Assembly: GCF_902712855.1 (NCBI RefSeq)
Contig: NZ_LR743507.1
Location: forward strand, 5,008,001-5,072,000
Direction: 5' to 3'
Source of the DNA: Variovorax paradoxus
GTDB lineage: Bacteria; Pseudomonadota; Gammaproteobacteria; Burkholderiales; Burkholderiaceae_C
Length of the DNA stretch: 64,000 bases
Shown here: in pieces, positions 6,689-14,519 of the stretch
How the letters are laid out: the number at the start of each line of letters is the position of its first letter
Position numbering within the stretch: the stretch's first letter is position 1
Program-made: the position numbers and the translations under genes
Notes under the pieces: generated by a model
What the model saw: the letters and a program-made list of their open reading frames with translations, nothing else
What the model was told of the DNA's origin: nothing
The model's database searches: none

Positions 6689-8764
6689 TTACCAATCCCG
6701 GCCGAAAGAGGCCGGCGCGCGCGGTCGGGGCGCGGGGGTGTAGGGTTGAGCTGAAGCAGGTTCAGGTGTGGACGCCGCGCGCGGCGCGGGCTCCGCGGCG
6801 GCTGTTGGCTTGGGAAGCACCGGAACTTCGGGCGCCAGTGGCGCCGAGAACAGATCGAGAGGCGGCTGCACCGACGCTTCCAGCTCACCCCAACGCTTGT
6901 CCGTGTAGTTGTGCAGGCCCAGCCCGAATGCGGCGTGCAACGCATAGTTGCGGCAGTCGAGCTGTTCATTCCGTGGCCGACGCTTGACCCAGCGAAACGT
7001 TTCGCGCCCGCCGACCTTCACGAGAATCCGCTGCTCGGCCGTCAGTTGTTCGTACCACTCAAGCGTGAGCTCGGCACTGAAGTGAACGTAGCCCGGCCCC
7101 GGTTCGGTGATCGACAGTTGGCCGAGCAGAAGGTCTTTGGCGGTATCGACGCCGACATTCCACAGCTTGATGCCATTCGGCCAACGCTTGCCATTCCACT
7201 TCACTTCCTGCGCACTGCTCGGACCGAGGACGGGGATGTTTTCCTCGCCGCGCCCTTTCACAGCGCGCAGCTTCGGCAATTGGTGTTGAACCTTGCGAAC
7301 CCAGTTGTAGACGGCGTGCGTCTGGTCGCTGGAGTCGATGGAGATGGCGCTCAGCCCCATGGAGCCGCCGTGCCAGGCCTGCGGGTAGCGCCTGCTGAGA
7401 TATTCCGTCACGGGCGCCCAATCGGCTTCCGATGCGGGATTGCCTTCGATCACATGGCTATCGACGATCCACGATTCGAGGCCGCGCGCCCATGCCCATA
7501 CGACGATTTCCCAGCGGTCGCGCTGCACGTCAACACCCGCTGTCAGGATCAAACCGCCGATGGGAACCGTGCGCAGCGGAAATGGTTCGGCGCGATTCTG
7601 CAGCTCGTTCTCTTCCGTGCGCTCGCCCACAACCTCCCACGTCTCGCCAAGGGTCTCATTCACGAAGAGCTGCATAGGACCGCTGTCGCCCCGTTGCAAG
7701 GCGTCGAGCGCTTCCTCGAATTCCTTCACGATGCTTTCCCAAGTGCGCTGCGGGCTGTAGGCGGCCCACACATGCACACCAAGCGACTTCGGCGGCCTGG
7801 TGGGCATGCCGGCGGCATCACGCCAGACGCGATCTGGCCCGAAACGCTTGGCGGTCTTCTCGCAGACCCACACGCCCGGCATCGGCACCCCACCCCGCAG
7901 ATAGTCGCTTTGGCGGAACGGCTCACGGCAGTGCGGGCAGACGTGACGCACGGTCGAGGGTTGACCACGGTCCCACTTGAAGCCGAACAGCTTCTCGCGA
8001 CCACCCCACATCAGCGGGTGCTCAAGGCCACAGTGCGGGCAGTCGATGTGGAAGCGAACGAAACCTTCGGCGTTGCTTGCCGCCCGCTCGACGTGGCACA
8101 TGCCCTTCACGCCAGGCGTGGAGCCACCGATGAACTTCGGATACGGCGCGCCTTCGAGTCGCCCTTTTGCGAGGCCGCCGGGGTCGCCCGACTTCTCGAT
8201 GGTCTGATCGAACGCTGACCACTCGTCGAGGATCGCGACCGCCACCGTGATGCGTCGATAGGCCCGCTTGGCCTTGCCTCCCAACAGATGAAGCACGCTG
8301 TCGCGAAACTTCTTCATCTTGATGGTGTCGTCATTGCTGCGACCCTGCTTGCGTGCCGCCTTCACTGCGGGCACGCCATCGCGCTCGTCGAGGATCGGGT
8401 CGATTTCGCTTTTGACGTAGCTATCGCGGTCGTCGTCAGTGGGTTGCCACAGTGCCTGTTTGCGGCGGCGATGCGCGATGTTGTAGGCGACGAAGGCGGT
8501 AATCATCTTCGTGTAGCCGACGCGCTTTGACTTCTCAACATCCAGCTCTTCGATGCGATCATCGCTCATGAAGTCGAGGATTCCGATCTGAAACGACCAA
8601 GCGACCCATCCGCCTTTTTGGTGCGAGCTTTCGCCTGCGAGCTTGAAGTGCTCCGCGGCCCATTCGCTCAAGGTCTGGAAAAGTTCGGCGCGCAAACTGC
8701 CGAGCCCAAGAGCAACCGATTTGCGGATCGAGCGGAATGTTTCACGCGAAACGTGCATCGCCAT
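6689..8764 (-). CDS. Terminase large subunit, GpA family
   Basis: 691 residues, the usual size for lambda gpA-type terminases. The ATPase part shows a deviant Walker A (DVEKSKRVGYTKM, about residues 74-86) and Walker B (VAILDEWSAF). Two CPHC pairs around residues 245-285 form a probable zinc site. The C-terminal endonuclease begins near GLILTAGVDVQRDRWE and includes AISIDSSDQ. The tail is proline-alanine rich. It drives DNA packaging and cuts the concatemer. ATG 8764 overlaps the TerS stop as ATGA, which indicates coupled translation. Confidence 0.95.
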   Translation of the reverse strand: MAMHVSRETFRSIRKSVALGLGSLRAELFQTLSEWAAEHFKLAGESSHQKGGWVAWSFQIGILDFMSDDRIEELDVEKSKRVGYTKMITAFVAYNIAHRRRKQALWQPTDDDRDSYVKSEIDPILDERDGVPAVKAARKQGRSNDDTIKMKKFRDSVLHLLGGKAKRAYRRITVAVAILDEWSAFDQTIEKSGDPGGLAKGRLEGAPYPKFIGGSTPGVKGMCHVERAASNAEGFVRFHIDCPHCGLEHPLMWGGREKLFGFKWDRGQPSTVRHVCPHCREPFRQSDYLRGGVPMPGVWVCEKTAKRFGPDRVWRDAAGMPTRPPKSLGVHVWAAYSPQRTWESIVKEFEEALDALQRGDSGPMQLFVNETLGETWEVVGERTEENELQNRAEPFPLRTVPIGGLILTAGVDVQRDRWEIVVWAWARGLESWIVDSHVIEGNPASEADWAPVTEYLSRRYPQAWHGGSMGLSAISIDSSDQTHAVYNWVRKVQHQLPKLRAVKGRGEENIPVLGPSSAQEVKWNGKRWPNGIKLWNVGVDTAKDLLLGQLSITEPGPGYVHFSAELTLEWYEQLTAEQRILVKVGGRETFRWVKRRPRNEQLDCRNYALHAAFGLGLHNYTDKRWGELEASVQPPLDLFSAPLAPEVPVLPKPTAAAEPAPRAASTPEPASAQPYTPAPRPRAPASFGRDW

Positions 8765-9327
8765 CAGTCCGCCGCCCCTGCATCATCGAAGGCCGAATCG
8801 TCGCCCTCTTCGTCGTCGTCGAGTGACTGCTCCAACCCATCGAGGTAATCGGCCACGAGCTTGGCGGTCGAACGAATCCACTCATTGCGAGCGTTTGCGA
8901 TGACCTGCTGCACCGTCGCTTTCGCCTCGTCTGGCAGGTCCGGGCAGGCCTTCTGTAGCGCGCCCTCCAACTGCTCGAAGCGATCCACTACGGAACTGGA
9001 CGCAAGGCCCAGCACATCGGCGAGCAGGCCGATGGGCGCATATTCGCCGCGGGAGACGGCGTTCTTGATGTCCTGCGCTTCGCGCTGGCTGCGTGCGAGC
9101 GCCGCGCGCTCTTGCACGAGGTCAAGGCCGCCACCGTCCACGGACGCACGGCCCGCCGCAACTTCACGCAGACGCTCGCAGTAAGCGAGCAGCCATGCGT
9201 GCCCGGAGGCGCCGCGCAGAATCACGCCCTCGCTCGCGAGCTGGCTCGCCTTTGCTTCGCTCACTCCGATGAGCGCTGCAAACTCCGCTTGCGTCACCGT
9301 CCCCGCCAATGCTTCAACCACCTTCAC
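8764..9327 (-). CDS. Terminase small subunit, Nu1-like
   Basis: 187 residues. The N-terminal winged HTH (TVTQAEFAALIGVSEAKASQ) resembles lambda Nu1, which recognises cos DNA. A long helical middle (LVQERAALARSQREAQDIKN) and an acidic C-terminus (DDDEEGDDSAFDDAGAAD) would contact the large subunit. It is translationally coupled to TerL. Upstream, 9328-9469 holds no convincing gene and could contain a late promoter or the cos region. Confidence 0.85.
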   Translation of the reverse strand: MKVVEALAGTVTQAEFAALIGVSEAKASQLASEGVILRGASGHAWLLAYCERLREVAAGRASVDGGGLDLVQERAALARSQREAQDIKNAVSRGEYAPIGLLADVLGLASSSVVDRFEQLEGALQKACPDLPDEAKATVQQVIANARNEWIRSTAKLVADYLDGLEQSLDDDEEGDDSAFDDAGAAD

Positions 9328-9469
9328 TTAACCCCCTTAGCGAGGTCGCGGAACAGTCCGAGAACGCGGTTCGAATTACCCGTAGCCACTGCCTCTGCGG
9401 AAGGACCCGCGAGTTTTTGGGCGGCGCCCCATGACGGCGCATCGAGGCCAGCGCAACGGTCAGCGAGCC

Positions 9470-9748
9470 TCACGATGCCTTCCCCTCTGCGGTTGCCTCA
9501 GGCGTCACCGCTTGCCGCAGTTGAAAGAGGCGCTCGGCCGCCATGTAAGAAGCCGACTCAGGGCAATGGAAGAGCGCATCTGTGTCAGCAAGCAAGCGCC
9601 CGTCTTTCGACCAGTACTGACACACGGACCGCATTGGATTCGTGGGCGTGCCGTCCCCGCGTGACGTGCTGACGAAGATCACTTCCACAAGCTCGACGAC
9701 TGTAGGTGTAGACATAGGCAATGCAGTGAGATGTGAGATGGATTTCAT
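9470..9748 (-). CDS. Small phage protein of unknown function
   Basis: 92 residues. The start at 9748 overlaps the preceding stop as ATGA, which supports translation from this position; an internal ATG at 9715 (MSTPTVVELVEV) is also possible. Central features are TSRGDGTPTNPMRSVCQYW and CPESASYMAAERLFQLRQA. The family is not recognised. The first 30 residues look like a beta strand pair, and the arrangement resembles small single-domain proteins often found between replication and packaging genes. Confidence 0.6.
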   Translation of the reverse strand: MKSISHLTALPMSTPTVVELVEVIFVSTSRGDGTPTNPMRSVCQYWSKDGRLLADTDALFHCPESASYMAAERLFQLRQAVTPEATAEGKAS

Positions 9749-10530
9749 TCATCCGCCAGCTTGCGAATGCGGTAGCGAATGCGTCGCTCGATGTACGCCT
9801 GCAGGTCTGCACGCTCGGCCACACGCTCGCTGCTGATGCGCGCGTCGTAGCTGCCATCGCGCACGAACATGAGCACAGGCCGCACCACGCCGCCCTGCGT
9901 GCCCGTGGCCGCCCATATGCCAAGTGCAAGGTGCTGTGTCGGGCCACTGCGCAAGCGCCCGTACGACACAAAGAAGCGCACGCCCTCCCGGTCCTTGGTG
10001 CCCTTGTGCAAGCGGGCCTTGCGCTTGTCCGTCATGTTGGCCGTGTAGCCCTGCTCTCCCATCGCTTGGAAGTAGGACAGCAGACGCACAAGGAAGCCAC
10101 CCCGCACATTGCCGCGGCCGTCATCGCTGCCCGGGAATGGCGTCGAAGGAATGGCCGTCTGGTAGCCGGCGGGCAGGATGCCCACGCGCCGCAGCGCCGC
10201 CTCGCTGCGCTTGTCCCTGCGCGCACCGCCGAACTCTTGCGCCTGCAGAATCTTCTGCGGGTCCACGCCCTTGCCGCCGAAGTACGTCGGTTCAATCTCC
10301 ACGCTCAGCCGCTCGGGCGTGGCCTTGCGCACGTAGACGCTCTTGAGGATGTACGGCGTTGGGCGGTCGAACTGCTCGCGCATTTCGCGCTGCCACTCCC
10401 GCCGCGTGCGGAAGCCACCATCGCTCAGCCCTTCGGCATAAGCTTGCTTCGCCTGCTGACCGGACAGCTTCGCGAGCTGCTGCTGCACGCTGGCGAGACC
10501 GCTGCCGCTGAAACCCACCGTCACGCGCAT
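9745..10530 (-). CDS. Conserved phage protein, possible tail or head morphogenesis factor
   Basis: 261 residues from ATG 10530 (MRVTVGFSGSGLASVQQQL). The start overlaps the end of the replication gene by ten bases. The core, FDRPTPYILKSVYVRKATPE then PQKILQAQEFGGARRDKRSE and GILPAGYQTAIPSTPFPG, is a pattern I associate with beta-proteobacterial prophage virion proteins of the minor-tail type. The C-terminal third is basic. Its position between replication and terminase genes is odd for a tail protein. The function is uncertain. Confidence 0.65.
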   Translation of the reverse strand: MRVTVGFSGSGLASVQQQLAKLSGQQAKQAYAEGLSDGGFRTRREWQREMREQFDRPTPYILKSVYVRKATPERLSVEIEPTYFGGKGVDPQKILQAQEFGGARRDKRSEAALRRVGILPAGYQTAIPSTPFPGSDDGRGNVRGGFLVRLLSYFQAMGEQGYTANMTDKRKARLHKGTKDREGVRFFVSYGRLRSGPTQHLALGIWAATGTQGGVVRPVLMFVRDGSYDARISSERVAERADLQAYIERRIRYRIRKLADE

Positions 10531-11438
10531 ACCGCCTCCCCTGCTGCTGCCGCTGCACGGCGCACCCGTTCGGTGAAGGCCGGATAGCTCGGGCCGCCCC
10601 CGAGGTTGAAGGCCGCTTCGTCCCATGCCGCGATGCCCAGCTCACGCGCCTTCGCATCGATGCCACGCCGGGTCTCATGCCACGGCCCTGCTGCTGGGGC
10701 CACCGCGCGAGGCTCATCCCGCCAACGCTCGTTGCGCAGCCAGGTGGCGAACTCGGGCACGAACTCACCGCCATCCTTCGTCCACCTCTTGCTAAGCCTT
10801 TGGGCCTCGATGGCCGAGCGCATGGTCTGCTGCAGCGCGGTGGTCGGCGCGAGCCGGAGGTATCGGCGTTGCGCCTTCATCCGGTTGTCGTGGTTCGGGT
10901 AGATCGAGAAAAGCTCATCGAACCCGGTCGTCCCCCCGCCGGGGGGTAGGGGGGTATGGTTCATTGATGGTTCTGAAGATTCGGGTGTCATAGCTGTGAC
11001 ACCCCTCTCGTCTCTGGTGACACCCCTCTCGGCTGTGGTGACACCCCTCTCGGGCTTTTCGAGGGGTGTCAGATTGACACCCGTGTGGATAACTTCCGCT
11101 GGGGGCTCATCGCCGAGGGGTGTCAAATTGACACCCGTCTCCGGTGCGGGCACTTCGCCGCCCTCGATCCACTCGGGGCAGATGCGGTATTCGTTGGTGA
11201 CGCCAGGCCGGCCGGTCGCCGTCTTGACCTGAATCAGCCACCCTGTCGCGACCATCCGGCGAATCTGCCGCTGCACGCTGCTGCGGCTCTGCATCGTCTT
11301 GCGCGCCAGTTCATCCACGGACGGCCAGATGCGCCGCCCGTCGTCGCTGGCATGGTCGGCCATCGCGAGCGCGAGCAATCGCTCCATACCGCCCGAGGGG
11401 TAGCGGTCGAAGACCATCGACATAACCTTGATGCTCAT
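10521..11438 (-). CDS. Phage replication initiator with N-terminal HTH, O-like
   Basis: 305 residues. The N-terminus (MSIKVMSMVFDRYPSGGMER, then LARKTMQSRSSVQRQIRRMV) is the winged HTH found in phage replisome organisers related to lambda O. A low-complexity middle with repeated GVNLTPL and RGVT units is the translation of a cluster of DNA iterons (10983-11136). The C-terminal domain (DELFSIYPNHDNRMKAQRRY onward) is a helical domain seen at the end of such proteins. No helicase-loader gene follows, so the host loader is probably recruited. It lies 40 bp downstream of the CII-like gene in the leftward early operon. Confidence 0.8.
   Translation of the reverse strand: MSIKVMSMVFDRYPSGGMERLLALAMADHASDDGRRIWPSVDELARKTMQSRSSVQRQIRRMVATGWLIQVKTATGRPGVTNEYRICPEWIEGGEVPAPETGVNLTPLGDEPPAEVIHTGVNLTPLEKPERGVTTAERGVTRDERGVTAMTPESSEPSMNHTPLPPGGGTTGFDELFSIYPNHDNRMKAQRRYLRLAPTTALQQTMRSAIEAQRLSKRWTKDGGEFVPEFATWLRNERWRDEPRAVAPAAGPWHETRRGIDAKARELGIAAWDEAAFNLGGGPSYPAFTERVRRAAAAAGEAVCA
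10983..11136. other. Candidate phage replication origin: eight TGACACCC iterons
   Basis: Eight copies of TGACACCC or its complement occur in 154 bp: 10983, 10997, 11018, 11039, 11064, 11075, 11118 and 11129. Three direct copies lie inside GTGACACCCCTCTCG repeats starting at 10996, 11017 and 11038, an exact 21-bp period. The last four form two palindromes, each with a 3-bp centre (11064-11082 and 11118-11136). A perfect DnaA box lies between the palindromes. Iterons inside the initiator gene are the arrangement known from lambda O. Function is inferred from this architecture. Confidence 0.65.
11084..11092 (-). promoter_or_regulatory. DnaA box in the candidate phage origin
   Basis: TGTGGATAA on the plus strand is the exact complement of the DnaA consensus TTATCCACA. 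It sits between the two palindromic iteron pairs, which raises the chance that it is functional, although a nine-base match could also arise by chance. Confidence 0.5.
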
Positions 11439-11478
11439 GGAGACGCGCGCCCTCTCCCGCCAGGTGGAATCGCTGCAC

Positions 11479-12009
11479 TCATGCCTTCGGTTCCTCCCGC
11501 ATCAGGCCGCGCAGCATCGCCAGCGCGTGTCCCACGCTCGCGACGATCTCGGCCGCATGGTGCTCGGCCTTGCGCATCTGATTGCGCGAGACACCGCCCT
11601 GCCGGCGGGTCAACGCCTCGCCCAGCGCCTGCACGTAGTCGGCAAAGCCCATCTGCAGGCGCATCAGGGTATCGAGCGGGTCTCCCTCCGAGTGGGCTGG
11701 CGTCGAGCGGATGCACACATGGTCCAGCTCATCGGCCATCGCATGCAGGATGCGGAAATCACGGCTCTGCCACTGCAGCTCGATGGCATCGCGCAGCGTG
11801 AGGTGATGCGTGGTGTTCTGGAGATTGACCTTGTGGGTCAACGTATTGGGGTTCTGGCCCATGCGCTTGGCAAGCGAGGCGATGCCGCCTTCGTACCCGT
11901 GCGCCGTGTCGTAGGCCGCAACGGCGGCATCGTGGCCGCGCACCTTGTCGGGCACAGGCTCATCAGCGCCATAGCCGTGCGCTTCATCGATTGAGATAGT
12001 CGCTCTCAT
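11479..12009 (-). CDS. CII-like phage regulatory protein
   Basis: 176 residues resembling the phage regulatory CII (Phage_CP76) family: DAAVAAYDTAHGYEGGIASL, then AKRMGQNPNTLTHKVN, an HTH with the family's typical NTLxxKxN recognition helix, and HHLTLRDAIELQWQSRDFRI. The C-terminal half is helical. Such proteins bind DNA near the early promoters and influence the lysis-lysogeny decision. It lies between the Cro-like gene and the replication initiator, as in related prophages. Confidence 0.75.
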   Translation of the reverse strand: MRATISIDEAHGYGADEPVPDKVRGHDAAVAAYDTAHGYEGGIASLAKRMGQNPNTLTHKVNLQNTTHHLTLRDAIELQWQSRDFRILHAMADELDHVCIRSTPAHSEGDPLDTLMRLQMGFADYVQALGEALTRRQGGVSRNQMRKAEHHAAEIVASVGHALAMLRGLMREEPKA

Positions 12010-12301
12010 GCAGACATCAGAGAAAAACAGTCAACGCCTCGCGAATGCGAGTCCTGCTCCGACGCTGGCGGAGCGCATCGACGCCATCGAGCAATTCCTG
12101 CAGCAGCTCGTACTGCTGCTGGAGGTTGAGCCGGACCTGAACCGCGAGACAGTTGCAGCATGGATAGAAATAACCAACAAGAGCGCCACCGCTCATGGCA
12201 TGCAATCCGCGCGTGAGCGTGCCGCGATGGAGCAACTGTGCGAGCGCGTGCTTTCGCCCGCCGTAGACGTGCTACGGCCGTCGAGCGGATGGCTTTCGTG
12301 A
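12008..12301 (+). CDS. Possible small helical protein, antisense to the cro-cII gap
   Basis: A 97-residue plus-strand frame (LAERIDAIEQFLQQLVLLLE and ERAAMEQLCERVLSPAVDV) whose composition looks protein-like. It fills the 315-bp space between cro and the CII-like gene, where the minus strand offers nothing credible. Against it: its ATG overlaps the ATG of the divergent CII-like gene, there is no strong ribosome site, and it would have to be transcribed against the leftward early operon. The unit may also be a leader region. Confidence 0.35.
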   Translation: MQTSEKNSQRLANASPAPTLAERIDAIEQFLQQLVLLLEVEPDLNRETVAAWIEITNKSATAHGMQSARERAAMEQLCERVLSPAVDVLRPSSGWLS

Positions 12302-12324
12302 GCAGCCCAACACCATGCAAGCCC

Positions 12325-12564
12325 TTACCCATCAACGCGCTCCGGGATCTGCACGCGCGGTAGCGGAACGTCGCCATAAATATGGTCGTATCCGATGCGC
12401 AAACCGCGCCCAGAAGCAAACGCAATTACTCGCGCCGCCATCTCTGGAGGGAGCGTCTGTCCTCGCTCGTAATGACCGACGTTGCCTTGAGTGCATCCGA
12501 TGCCATCGGCCAGCACTTGTTGCGTCACACCGAGACGCTCGCGAATGGGTTTCAGGTGGTGCAT
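12325..12564 (-). CDS. Cro-like HTH repressor
   Basis: 79 residues beginning MHHLKPIRERLGVTQQVLADG followed by an HTH_XRE core (GCTQGNVGHYERGQTLPPEMA). It is divergent from the CI gene, and the operator-bearing gap between them is the classic immunity-region layout. Cro-type proteins bind the same operators and favour lytic growth by blocking CI expression. No Shine-Dalgarno sequence is obvious before the ATG. Confidence 0.85.
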   Translation of the reverse strand: MHHLKPIRERLGVTQQVLADGIGCTQGNVGHYERGQTLPPEMAARVIAFASGRGLRIGYDHIYGDVPLPRVQIPERVDG

Positions 12565-12571
12565 ATGGGAA

Positions 12572-12638
12572 TAGTAGCTTTGCTGCTATGTTAGCTTAAT
12601 AGCGATGCTGTTTGTCAACATAAATAGCGTCGCTACAG
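12572..12638. promoter_or_regulatory. Immunity operators: three 17-bp dyads between cro and cI
   Basis: Sites at 12572-12588 (TAGTAGCTTTGCTGCTA), 12597-12613 (TAATAGCGATGCTGTTT) and 12622-12638 (AAATAGCGTCGCTACAG) share the form NARYAGC-N3-GCTRYTN, with centres 25 bp apart. Three evenly spaced operators between divergent cro and cI genes match lambdoid immunity regions. The same dyad occurs three more times at 14163-14234. Confidence 0.75.
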
Positions 12639-12639
12639 T
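12612..12639 (+). promoter_or_regulatory. Overlapping divergent promoters of cI and cro
   Basis: Rightward: TTGTCA at 12612-12617, a 16-bp spacer and TACAGT at 12634-12639, which would start transcription near 12646, just before a GTG at 12647. Leftward: a perfect TTGACA on the minus strand at 12613-12618 with the middle operator in its spacer. The elements overlap the operators, so repressor binding would control both directions. These assignments are consensus matches only. Confidence 0.45.
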
Positions 12640-12646
12640 TTTCCCG

Positions 12647-13366
12647 GTGAACACTGATGACACCAACTCTCTCGAAAGCTGGCAGCGCGAAGACGCAGCG
12701 CGCCTGCTCGCCCTCTACAAGGCTTACCGGGCTGCGGGAGGGCTGAAGCAAGACGATTTCGCAGCGAAGTTCGGGCTTCGCTCTCAAGCCAACCTCGGGC
12801 ATTACTTGCACGGCCGTCGCCCGCTCAACATCGAGCAAGCCACAAATTTCTCTCGCGGGCTGAACGTACCCATCGACCGGTTCAGCCCAACCATTGCCGC
12901 TCAAATCGCCGGTGCAGCTCAGGCTATAGGGCCACACCCGGCGTCAGATGTGGATTCGGAATTCGTGCCAGTTCAACGTTTGACGGTTCGCCTCTCGGCC
13001 GGCCCAGGCGCTGCAGCAGTCGTCGCCGAAGTTGAAGGTTCGCTTCAATTTCGTCGCGACTTTCTTTCATCGTTCGGCGCCTCAAAGGATTCAGCTCGTA
13101 TCGTTCACGTCACAGGCACGAGCATGGAGCCAACCATCGTGGACGGCGCAGTGTTGCTGGTGAACACCCGCAACCGTGAACCTCGCACCGGTTCTATCTT
13201 TGCGATGTCGTACGGTGACGATCTGATCGTCAAGCGACTTGTCCAATCGACATCCGGATGGGTTGCTCGCTCTGACAATCCGGACGGGAACCCTGACATT
13301 CCCATCGACAACAGCCACCACGTTCACATCATCGGTCGAGCCGTTTGGATGGGCGCAAAGCTGTAG
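12647..13366 (+). CDS. CI-like repressor with S24 peptidase domain
   Basis: The frame is open from ATG 12605 (253 residues), but that codon lies inside the middle operator. The GTG at 12647 sits at the predicted transcription start and may be read as a leaderless message, as with lambda cI; I prefer it, without proof. In numbering from 12605, the HTH is at about residues 47-90 (LKQDDFAAKFGLRSQANLGH), Ala132-Gly133 is a possible self-cleavage site, and the serine-lysine pair is Ser173 (GTSMEP) and Lys210 (LIVKRL). It would keep the prophage silent and be cleaved with RecA during the SOS response. Confidence 0.9.
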   Translation: MNTDDTNSLESWQREDAARLLALYKAYRAAGGLKQDDFAAKFGLRSQANLGHYLHGRRPLNIEQATNFSRGLNVPIDRFSPTIAAQIAGAAQAIGPHPASDVDSEFVPVQRLTVRLSAGPGAAAVVAEVEGSLQFRRDFLSSFGASKDSARIVHVTGTSMEPTIVDGAVLLVNTRNREPRTGSIFAMSYGDDLIVKRLVQSTSGWVARSDNPDGNPDIPIDNSHHVHIIGRAVWMGAKL

Positions 13367-13385
13367 CCAGCCACATTGCTTTCAC

Positions 13386-14090
13386 ATGAACTTTTACGAT
13401 TGGATGATTCACAAAGGGCTGTCGAAATCCTCAGCGAGGAGCTACGACGGAGCACTCCGTGGCTCACTGTCTGAATGGGCGATGGATGGCGGCCTGATCT
13501 CAGGTCCTTTGACCGCATTGACCAGTTCGTCGGCCCTCGGCGCCCTTTCCCCAAGCATCCAAGAACTGCCCGTCTTCAAAGAGCGAAACGCGCGTGGGCA
13601 TCACATGTACAGCGCCACGCTGTCGCAGTTCGCCGCATACCTTGCGAGCAATGGAAGCGACGACGTGCAGGCTGACCTCGAACAGATCATCAGCGATCCG
13701 ACCACGACGACGACCGAGAAGACTGCTTTGATCAAGTCGCGGATCGGCCAGGGCACATTCCGAGACAAAGTGCTGTTGCACTGGACCTGCTGTGCAGTGA
13801 CGGGTTTCAGCGACACCTGCCTCCTCGTTGCGTCTCACATCAAGCCATGGAAAAAATCGACGAACAGTGAGCGACTGGATCAATGGAACGGCCTGCTGCT
13901 GTCGCCGAACCTGGACAAGGCGTTCGACAAGGGCTTCATCACGTTTGAGACGAGTGGATCTATTCGTCTCTCCCCCCTCCTTACCGAGGCCGCCAAGCTT
14001 GGGATCACGCCTGCGATGAAGATCGCGCTGAAGCCCGAGCACGAGAAATACATGGCGCACCATCGGGCAGAGGAATTCAAGCGCGAGTAG
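13386..14090 (+). CDS. HNH endonuclease in the cI operon
   Basis: 234 residues. The C-terminal half matches the HNH_2-type restriction nuclease pattern: GQGTFRDKVLLHWTCCAVTG, then His151 in ASHIKPW, then WNGLLLSPNLDKAFDKGFI with Asn168 and Asp177. The N-terminal 110 residues, opening FYDWMIHKGLSKSSARSYDG, are of a kind seen in other HNH proteins and may bind DNA. It starts 19 bp after cI on the same strand and is therefore probably expressed in the lysogen. That is where phages keep superinfection-exclusion or restriction genes. The target is unknown. Confidence 0.8.
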   Translation: MNFYDWMIHKGLSKSSARSYDGALRGSLSEWAMDGGLISGPLTALTSSSALGALSPSIQELPVFKERNARGHHMYSATLSQFAAYLASNGSDDVQADLEQIISDPTTTTTEKTALIKSRIGQGTFRDKVLLHWTCCAVTGFSDTCLLVASHIKPWKKSTNSERLDQWNGLLLSPNLDKAFDKGFITFETSGSIRLSPLLTEAAKLGITPAMKIALKPEHEKYMAHHRAEEFKRE

Positions 14091-14162
14091 TCATCGCGTG
14101 CGCCCGATAGGTTGATATCAAGGCGCACATGACCGGCTGGGCTGAAGAGACAGACCTCAAAA

Positions 14163-14234
14163 AAGCAGCCCTGCTACTTTATTTTGTAACGCCAGCAGCA
14201 TTGCTATTGATCTTTAAAAGCAGCAACGCTACTA
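14163..14234. promoter_or_regulatory. Second operator cluster: three CI-type dyads
   Basis: Sites at 14163-14179 (AAGCAGCCCTGCTACTT), 14193-14209 (CAGCAGCATTGCTATTG) and 14218-14234 (AAGCAGCAACGCTACTA) share the dyad of the cro-cI gap. They lie in the noncoding stretch 14091-14261, just before the rightward small-gene operon, so the repressor probably silences that operon too. The only frame covering them (14129-14335) is not a believable protein. Confidence 0.7.
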
Positions 14235-14261
14235 TTTGTTCATCCCAACTTGGAGATGGAC

Positions 14262-14516
14262 ATGTATCTCACTGGACGCAATCACCCTCAGCGAGCTGCG
14301 CACCGCCCCGCGCTTGCATCAGGTGCAACGGCTGACAGCTCCCGTCGTTATCGCTGCAGCTACACGCCACGCGATACTTTCGGCCACCTGAATCCCTCGG
14401 ACACCGGCGCCGCACCTTTCGTGCAGTTCCGTGCGGCGAATGCCGAGCAGGCCGTCGAGCTCGCGCAGAAAGTCACCGGTTGCCCGGTGATCGAAGCGAT
14501 CCGCATCGAGGGCTGA
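14262..14516 (+). CDS. Small early phage protein
   Basis: 84 residues from ATG 14262, preceded by TTGGAG at six bases. The last two-thirds read TFGHLNPSDTGAAPFVQFRA and AEQAVELAQKVTGCPVIEAI, a compact alpha-beta unit of a kind common in GC-rich prophages. It is the first gene after the second operator cluster, so it is probably expressed early on induction. No known function is recognised. Confidence 0.65.
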   Translation: MYLTGRNHPQRAAHRPALASGATADSSRRYRCSYTPRDTFGHLNPSDTGAAPFVQFRAANAEQAVELAQKVTGCPVIEAIRIEG

Positions 14517-14519
14517 AGC

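Noticed and set aside
12017..12235. Minus-strand frame in the cro-cII gap
   Set aside because: Composition is not protein-like and it lacks a start signal; the gap may be a leader or hold the weak plus-strand frame listed.
14129..14335. Plus-strand frame between the HNH gene and the early operon
   Set aside because: It is hydrophobic and irregular and overlaps three operator dyads; the region is better explained as control DNA.
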